Shown here one piece after another: positions 7,158-11,394 of a stretch of DNA of 11,394 bases. The notes under the pieces were generated by a model, which worked only from the letters and a program-made list of their open reading frames with translations, searched no databases and had not been told where the DNA came from. The stretch covers positions 1-11,394 of the forward strand of contig JAURNA010000147.1 in assembly GCA_030830385.1 (NCBI GenBank), read 5' to 3'. A program made the position numbers and the translations under genes. The DNA is from Crocinitomicaceae bacterium. GTDB taxonomy: Bacteria > Bacteroidota > Bacteroidia > Flavobacteriales_D > Crocinitomicaceae. Each line of letters begins with the position of its first letter. Positions within the stretch are counted from its first letter, which is position 1.

Positions 7158-7889
7158 ATGAAGCCAATATTACTTTCACTTGTTACTTCCATTGCAATCG
7201 CGGGATCCTCATTGGGTCAAGTCGCTGCTATCATTGGCGGGGTGGACTACACCGATGGACAGATTAACTTTTCGATCGGTACGGAAACGATATACCTGGA
7301 AATTCTTTTTGAGAACAACACGGGCACGGATGCAGCTTGGACGCTCACGCGTGAGCGCATCAATGAGAAGACGAGTTGGAGTGATTATTTGTGTTGGGGA
7401 CATGCGTCCGATCCCACCGGAGGATCATGTTACCCAAGTTCGACAATGGACTTTACTATTTGGTCAACGCCTGGATCGTTAGACATACTGGATGGTGAGA
7501 CTGCTAAGGCAGGTGTCTTTATTGACACCGAAGACCCGGATATGGGTGTCTCAACGTATCGCTATACCTTGGTACAGGGAGGACAAAGTGTGGCATTCGT
7601 TGACGTAGTGATCTCAAAAACCACCTCCGTCGAAGAACAAGAGTCTCCATCGGTACGTATAGCGCCAAATCCAGCATCTGATTACATCAACGTAACGCTT
7701 TCAAATACTGACAATGCTACTGCTACTGTGAAAGTAGTTGACGTTTTGGGTAATGTTGTGATGAAAGAGTTTGCAATGAGTACTTCAAAGCAAATTAATA
7801 CTTCGCGATTCAGAAATGGAGTTTACTTTGTAATCGTCGAAGCCGAGGGAATTGATCCGATTAACAAAAAGGTGATCGTTCGACACTAG
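7158..7889 (+). CDS. secreted protein with T9SS type A C-terminal sorting domain
   Basis: Exported protein of 243 residues, probably surface-attached or released by the type IX secretion system. The start at ATG 7158 gives a signal peptide MKPILLSLVTSIAIAGSSLG; the in-frame ATG at 7056 lies upstream of the promoter box and is unlikely. Residues about 28-155 form a beta-rich, Ig-like region containing LCWGHASDPTGGSCYP, with the only two cysteines, Cys79 and Cys91, likely a disulfide. Residues about 165-243 are the sorting domain: RIAPNPASDYINV, a VKVVDVLGNVV strand, NGVYFVIV and a basic end, KKVIVRH. The gene is monocistronic, with its own promoter and terminator. The same CW...CYP pattern occurs, as I recall, in other Bacteroidota T9SS proteins, without a known activity. 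Confidence 0.9.
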   Translation: MKPILLSLVTSIAIAGSSLGQVAAIIGGVDYTDGQINFSIGTETIYLEILFENNTGTDAAWTLTRERINEKTSWSDYLCWGHASDPTGGSCYPSSTMDFTIWSTPGSLDILDGETAKAGVFIDTEDPDMGVSTYRYTLVQGGQSVAFVDVVISKTTSVEEQESPSVRIAPNPASDYINVTLSNTDNATATVKVVDVLGNVVMKEFAMSTSKQINTSRFRNGVYFVIVEAEGIDPINKKVIVRH

Positions 7890-7911
7890 GAAAAATATTG
7901 AACCGGTAAAG

Positions 7912-7938
7912 AAAGGTCACCTGGTGTGACCTTTTTTA
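7912..7938 (+). terminator. Rho-independent terminator of the T9SS cargo gene
   Basis: A perfect nine-base-pair stem, AAAGGTCAC (7912-7920) with GTGACCTTT (7926-7934), closes the loop ctggt and runs into six T residues (7932-7937). It begins 22 bases after the stop codon at 7889. Stem and tail are strong for this phylum. Confidence 0.9.
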
Positions 7939-8026
7939 TTCCCCGATCTTCTCAAACCAGCAAATGTACCGGCACCGATGTTTTATGGTGCTTTTGAACA
8001 AATCGAAATCGTATATCAACATTAGG

Positions 8027-8182
8027 ATGTATCCAGAGCATTATTCCCCTCAAATTGAACGTGCGGAGGAAGTTCTTCCCCGATCGCTGGTTGTGCGATA
8101 CAAGGACACTGGCCAAGGCTTCATTTCAACGACCGTTCAACAAAAAGATCAGTTCGTTCATTCGGTAGATTCTGACACTTGA
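8027..8182 (+). CDS. possible small ORF of unknown function
   Basis: An open frame of 51 residues from ATG 8027 (MYPEHYSPQIERAEE...) to TGA at 8180-8182, preceded by AGG next to the ATG. An upstream in-frame ATG at 7964 would make it 72 residues. It contains PRSLVVRYKDTGQGF, which looks somewhat protein-like, but there is no promoter box, no recognised domain and no conservation evidence. It ends 21 bases before cysQ. It fills most of the otherwise empty 7939-8190 gap. Chance open frame is the main alternative. Confidence 0.22.
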   Translation: MYPEHYSPQIERAEEVLPRSLVVRYKDTGQGFISTTVQQKDQFVHSVDSDT

Positions 8183-8190
8183 AGAATTCC

Positions 8191-8198
8191 TATCTTTG
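8191..8198 (+). promoter_or_regulatory. TAnnTTTG promoter box immediately before cysQ
   Basis: TATCTTTG matches the Bacteroidota -7 consensus and ends only five bases before the ATG at 8204. Transcription from this box would start about at the start codon, implying a leaderless or nearly leaderless message. No clear -33 TTG is seen about 20 bases upstream. Confidence 0.45.
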
Positions 8199-8203
8199 GA
8201 AAC

Positions 8204-9019
8204 ATGTCCGTTCACCTCCCGGAAATATATACCGTCGCAATAAAAGCAGCTATCGAGGCTTCCGTTGCAATTTTGAAGGTCTATAAACAAGACTTTAAGG
8301 CGATGACCAAGAAGGATGGATCTGCTGTTACAGAAGCCGATTTACTGTCTTCTGAAATCATTGCCAAAGCCCTGGAAACAACCAACATTCCAATTCTCGG
8401 AGAAGAACTCGAAAAAGACGCATTCTCCATTCGCCAACATTGGACAGAAAACTGGTGTGTCGATCCATTGGATGGAACAAAGATGTTCGTTCGGAAAAAT
8501 GATGAATTTTGCGTCAACATCGCACATGTTGTAGGTGGTAACCCTGCATTCGGAATCATTGCTGCCCCTGTAGAACAAACATTGTTGGTCGGTGGTCCGT
8601 TAATCGGTAGTTATCATTTTCAATTTGATCAACTGTCGAAACCGGAAGAATGGAAGCGATTGACTTCATCCCCCCAATCCGGACAGGAAGTTCGGATTGT
8701 CGGATCAAGAAGTTACCGTGAGGAATGCGGAAGAGATCACGTTTCCCGTTACATAAAATCTTACCAAACCGTAGAGTATCTGTATCGTGCCAGTGCACTC
8801 AAATTTTTTAACCTTGCTTTAAATGAAGCGCAGATTTATCCACGATTTGCACCGACCATGGAATGGGACATTGCAGCGGGACAGGCGATTTTGGAAGCAC
8901 TTGGTGGAAGAGTGATTGATGTACAGACGGGTACCCCCCTCACGTACAATAAAGAGAGTTTGTACAACCCACATTTTATTGCCATAACCGAAGCTACATG
9001 GTATTTCGCAGAGGACTAA
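8204..9019 (+). CDS. cysQ: 3'(2'),5'-bisphosphate nucleotidase CysQ
   Basis: Magnesium-dependent phosphatase of the inositol monophosphatase superfamily (271 aa) that converts 3'-phosphoadenosine 5'-phosphate (PAP), the by-product of PAPS-dependent sulfation or sulfate reduction, to AMP. Metal-binding motifs are complete: GEE at 66-68, WCVDPLDGTKMFV at 84-96 with Asp87 and Asp90, and EWDIAAGQAIL at 220-230 with Asp222. The length fits the family. The residue after DPLDGTK is Met94, where CysQ proteins often have Glu (DPLDGTKEF), a small departure. The start at 8204 is the first plausible Met, directly after a -7 box. The 3' end overlaps the next gene by 22 bases in another frame, arguing for co-expression with the outer-membrane barrels. 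Confidence 0.93.
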   Translation: MSVHLPEIYTVAIKAAIEASVAILKVYKQDFKAMTKKDGSAVTEADLLSSEIIAKALETTNIPILGEELEKDAFSIRQHWTENWCVDPLDGTKMFVRKNDEFCVNIAHVVGGNPAFGIIAAPVEQTLLVGGPLIGSYHFQFDQLSKPEEWKRLTSSPQSGQEVRIVGSRSYREECGRDHVSRYIKSYQTVEYLYRASALKFFNLALNEAQIYPRFAPTMEWDIAAGQAILEALGGRVIDVQTGTPLTYNKESLYNPHFIAITEATWYFAED

Positions 9020-10563
9020 TAGCAGCCATACTGATATTTTTTGGGTTGTACGGTTTCACTCAGCAAAACCTCCTTCCACTCCATTCTTTTTACAAAGATC
9101 ACCTCTTTGCAAACAAGCTCAGTTCGCCCTACAACGAAGGGTCGTTTCTTCCAGCGAATGAAGCAGATTATGACCTCATCTCAGCCATCAACGATTCTGC
9201 ACCGCAATATTACGATGTTACACTGATCCTGTTTCAAAAACACCTATTCGAAATCAGGGGCAAAGACTGGTACATTACGATGAGTCCGGCAGCCGATTTG
9301 AGCAGAGGTCGGGACATAGGCGATACGAATTCAAACGCTCCCGGATTGTTTCAAAATACCAGGGGCGTTCATGTAGAAGGAGACCTGTTCAAGAATTTTT
9401 CATTCTCAACGTCCTTCTATGAAAATCAGGGACAATTTGCGAATTACCAAAGCAGTTACTTCATCGGCGTGGGAGAAGGCTATCCTCAGGCAGATTCAAC
9501 CTATGGCCAGCAAAATGCTGTCATCCCCGGAGGTGCCCGAACGAAGCCGTTCAAAGACGGAGGGTTTGACTATGCCTATGCAATGGGTTACTTTGTGTAT
9601 GCTCCTCTCAAAAATCTGCGCATTGCAGCTGGAAACAACATGCAGTTCATCGGAGACGGGCATCGTTCTTTGCTACTATCCGATAATTCCTATGGATCGC
9701 CTTATTTCCGGGTGGACTGGAAGATGCATCCAAAATTCAATTTCAGCTACTATCGAACCAAGCATCTCAATCTTCTGCGTCGACCATTGACTACATATGT
9801 TGAGGCGTATTACCAACACAAAGCTTATTCGGTAAATTACTTCACATACAAACCCAACGAAAAACTCAACGTGAGCTTGTTCGAGGGAGCGGTGTGGAGT
9901 CGGGGTGATTCTATCACGGATAAAGCGGTAAACCCGATGTTTTTTAGTCCGGTGCCTTTCATTGGCGGACTCGCCGTGAAAGATAAAGCAACCGTGAGCA
10001 GCATGTTGGGAGTTAATATTGGATGGCAGTTGTCCAAATCGCATCGAACCTATGCGCAAGTTGCCATGAACGATTTCGATGGTTCAAAACTCGGATTTCA
10101 GGCAGGATATCGTGGTTACAACTTCTTTGGGTTGAACGATTTTATGCTTCAAATCGAGTACAATCATGTTCCTTCGGGAATGTATGAGACCGGAAATCGT
10201 ACGCTCAATTACACACATTACAACCTGCCATTGGCGCATGCAAAGGGAAGCGGCTTCCATGAAATCATCGCACGCAGCAACTATGAGTTCAAGCGAATCT
10301 ATGCGGATCTGTCTGTGATTTATTTTACGCTGAAGGATTACAATGCCCGGAGTCATCTGGCCATTTACGAAGACTTCGAACGAATCAATGGTAACGTAAT
10401 TTATGGCCATCTTGAACTTGGGTATCGTTTCAATCGCAAGATGAATCTTACTGCATATGTCTCGGGTACCTATCGGAGCACCACTGCCGAAGATGTTCTA
10501 CCTTCTGCATTGGTGAATATTGGGTTGCGAACAGGACTCCTCAACCATTACACAGATTTTTAA
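8998..10563 (+). CDS. RemB/Wzi-like outer-membrane beta-barrel (first of tandem pair)
   Basis: Predicted outer-membrane barrel of 521 residues. A signal peptide of about 21 residues (MVFRRGLIAAILIFFGLYGFTQ) leads into a beta-rich, aromatic body with no cysteine. The motif FIGDGHRSLLLSD (217-229), followed by YGSPYFRVDW, and the later AVNPMFFSPVP (310-320) are characteristic of the Bacteroidota group that includes the gliding protein RemB and capsule assembly Wzi-like barrels. The C-terminus is HYTDF, with the terminal aromatic usual in barrels. The start overlaps cysQ by 22 bases; the stop shares one base with the next start (TAATG). Whether it acts in gliding, surface polysaccharide attachment or export cannot be settled from sequence alone. 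Confidence 0.82.
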   Translation: MVFRRGLIAAILIFFGLYGFTQQNLLPLHSFYKDHLFANKLSSPYNEGSFLPANEADYDLISAINDSAPQYYDVTLILFQKHLFEIRGKDWYITMSPAADLSRGRDIGDTNSNAPGLFQNTRGVHVEGDLFKNFSFSTSFYENQGQFANYQSSYFIGVGEGYPQADSTYGQQNAVIPGGARTKPFKDGGFDYAYAMGYFVYAPLKNLRIAAGNNMQFIGDGHRSLLLSDNSYGSPYFRVDWKMHPKFNFSYYRTKHLNLLRRPLTTYVEAYYQHKAYSVNYFTYKPNEKLNVSLFEGAVWSRGDSITDKAVNPMFFSPVPFIGGLAVKDKATVSSMLGVNIGWQLSKSHRTYAQVAMNDFDGSKLGFQAGYRGYNFFGLNDFMLQIEYNHVPSGMYETGNRTLNYTHYNLPLAHAKGSGFHEIIARSNYEFKRIYADLSVIYFTLKDYNARSHLAIYEDFERINGNVIYGHLELGYRFNRKMNLTAYVSGTYRSTTAEDVLPSALVNIGLRTGLLNHYTDF

Positions 10564-11394
10564 TGAAAGGATTGATCTACATAGCACTGTTTATTCCGGG
10601 CATAATCTTCGCTCAGGGTGGGGTGGGTCAATTGTTCGAAGAATTGCCTCAGGACTCCATCGGCACGCGCACGGTGCGATTGCATACGAGTTTGAAACCG
10701 GCATACCGTCAACCCGCTTTGTTCAACGGCCATTATCTGCGTATTGAAGGCCTCGCGGATGTGAATTACATGAACAACGAGAATTCCTTTTACAAGGCTG
10801 GCGCCGGGGCACAGGTATCCGGCTTGTGGAATGACAAGTGGTTTTTCCGCGCGGCAGCCGTTCAAGGTGTCGGCAATTTTGACACGGTGTTTGTTCCGAA
10901 AAGCTACGTTCGGTCATATACTGACACTCCGTATTTATACACGGACATTCGCGCACGAGCTTCGTTTACACCCAATCATATTTTCAATTTTCAGATTGGA
11001 TTGGATCACAATTTTATCGGAGAAGGATCGAGATCGTTATTGTTGAGTGATTACGGAACTCCGTACCCCTTTGGTATGATCCGAACCAATTTCTGGCAAT
11101 TTGAATATTCCGTTTTGTACCAATTTTTGCGCGAGCGTGATCAAAACCGGTGGAATCATAAATTCGCTTCGAGTCATCATATCTCGTTCAACGCTGCCAA
11201 ATGGCTGAACATTGGAATTTTTGAATCCGTTATTTTCCAGCCGAAGGATACCACGCTCAATCGCGCGTTCGATGTAGAGTATCTCAATCCGCTTGTATTC
11301 TACCGCCCTCAGGAGTATTCACTGGGATCTTCTGATAACGTCCTGCTGGGTATCGAACTCAATGCATATATTGGCGACCACACGATATACAGCC
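10563..11394 (+). CDS. RemB/Wzi-like outer-membrane beta-barrel (second of pair, cut by window edge)
   Basis: The first 277 residues of a second barrel open to the right edge. Signal peptide MKGLIYIALFIPGIIFA, then a beta-rich body. FIGEGSRSLLLSD (151-163) followed by YGTPYPF matches the upstream gene's FIGDGHRSLLLSD and YGSPYF. VEYLNPLVFYRPQEYSLGSS (238-257), followed by DNVLLG, is the fuller form of the family's second motif, more typical than the counterpart in the first barrel. The ATG at 10563 overlaps the preceding TAA by one base, indicating translational coupling. The motif lies about 66 residues nearer the N-terminus than in the first protein, so the two are diverged paralogues, not a recent copy. 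The missing C-terminal part should hold the final strands. Confidence 0.82.
   Translation, partial: MKGLIYIALFIPGIIFAQGGVGQLFEELPQDSIGTRTVRLHTSLKPAYRQPALFNGHYLRIEGLADVNYMNNENSFYKAGAGAQVSGLWNDKWFFRAAAVQGVGNFDTVFVPKSYVRSYTDTPYLYTDIRARASFTPNHIFNFQIGLDHNFIGEGSRSLLLSDYGTPYPFGMIRTNFWQFEYSVLYQFLRERDQNRWNHKFASSHHISFNAAKWLNIGIFESVIFQPKDTTLNRAFDVEYLNPLVFYRPQEYSLGSSDNVLLGIELNAYIGDHTIYS

Noticed and set aside
8027..8182. Resemblance of the small ORF to ribosomal protein bL31
   Set aside because: Only a loose YPEHY...VVRYKD match; the C-terminal half does not fit the bL31 pattern.
10560..10956. Minus-strand frames at 10560-10865 and 10723-10956
   Set aside because: They are antisense to the second barrel gene, which has a signal peptide, family motifs and a coupled start.

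Overview
The window reads as a chromosomal segment from a Bacteroidota bacterium, probably of the Flavobacteriales. The evidence is a secreted protein with a C-terminal type IX secretion (T9SS) sorting domain, an Omp28-related lipoprotein, a DUF6029-type outer-membrane protein, two RemB/Wzi-like barrels, and promoter-like TAnnTTTG boxes instead of Shine-Dalgarno sequences upstream of genes. I saw no tRNA, rRNA, CRISPR array, insertion sequence or phage gene. Most of it looks like envelope housekeeping DNA.

Layout. (1) 1-1761, minus: an M1-family zinc aminopeptidase lipoprotein, cut by the left edge. (2) 1869-3270, plus, divergent from it: a three-gene overlapping operon of a biotin carrier protein (BCCP) and two small multi-pass membrane proteins that are related to each other and that I cannot assign to a family. 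(3) 3271-3657: mostly non-coding, but it holds a probable bidirectional terminator and a small minus-strand gene of about 65 codons that is broken by a one-base frameshift. (4) 6864-3658, minus: a compact operon of a TlpA/ResA-like thioredoxin, a DUF6029 outer-membrane protein and an Omp28-related thioredoxin-fold lipoprotein. (5) 7158-7889, plus, divergent: a T9SS-secreted protein with its own promoter box and a strong terminator. (6) 8204-11394, plus: cysQ (PAP phosphatase) overlapping a RemB/Wzi-like outer-membrane barrel, which overlaps a second, homologous barrel cut by the right edge.

How the genes may work together. Region 4 looks like an envelope thiol/disulfide system: two thioredoxin-fold proteins with CxxC motifs flank a barrel whose only two mature cysteines form a C-x4-C pair near its end. 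The neighbouring T9SS protein also has just two cysteines. Region 6 couples removal of PAP, a by-product of sulfation, to surface-polysaccharide or motility-type barrels; this suggests, without proving, a sulfated surface polymer. In region 2 the biotin carrier is coupled by overlapping start and stop codons to a duplicated membrane protein pair, with no carboxylase subunit in view. These three arrangements and the frameshifted small gene are the points most worth a second look.
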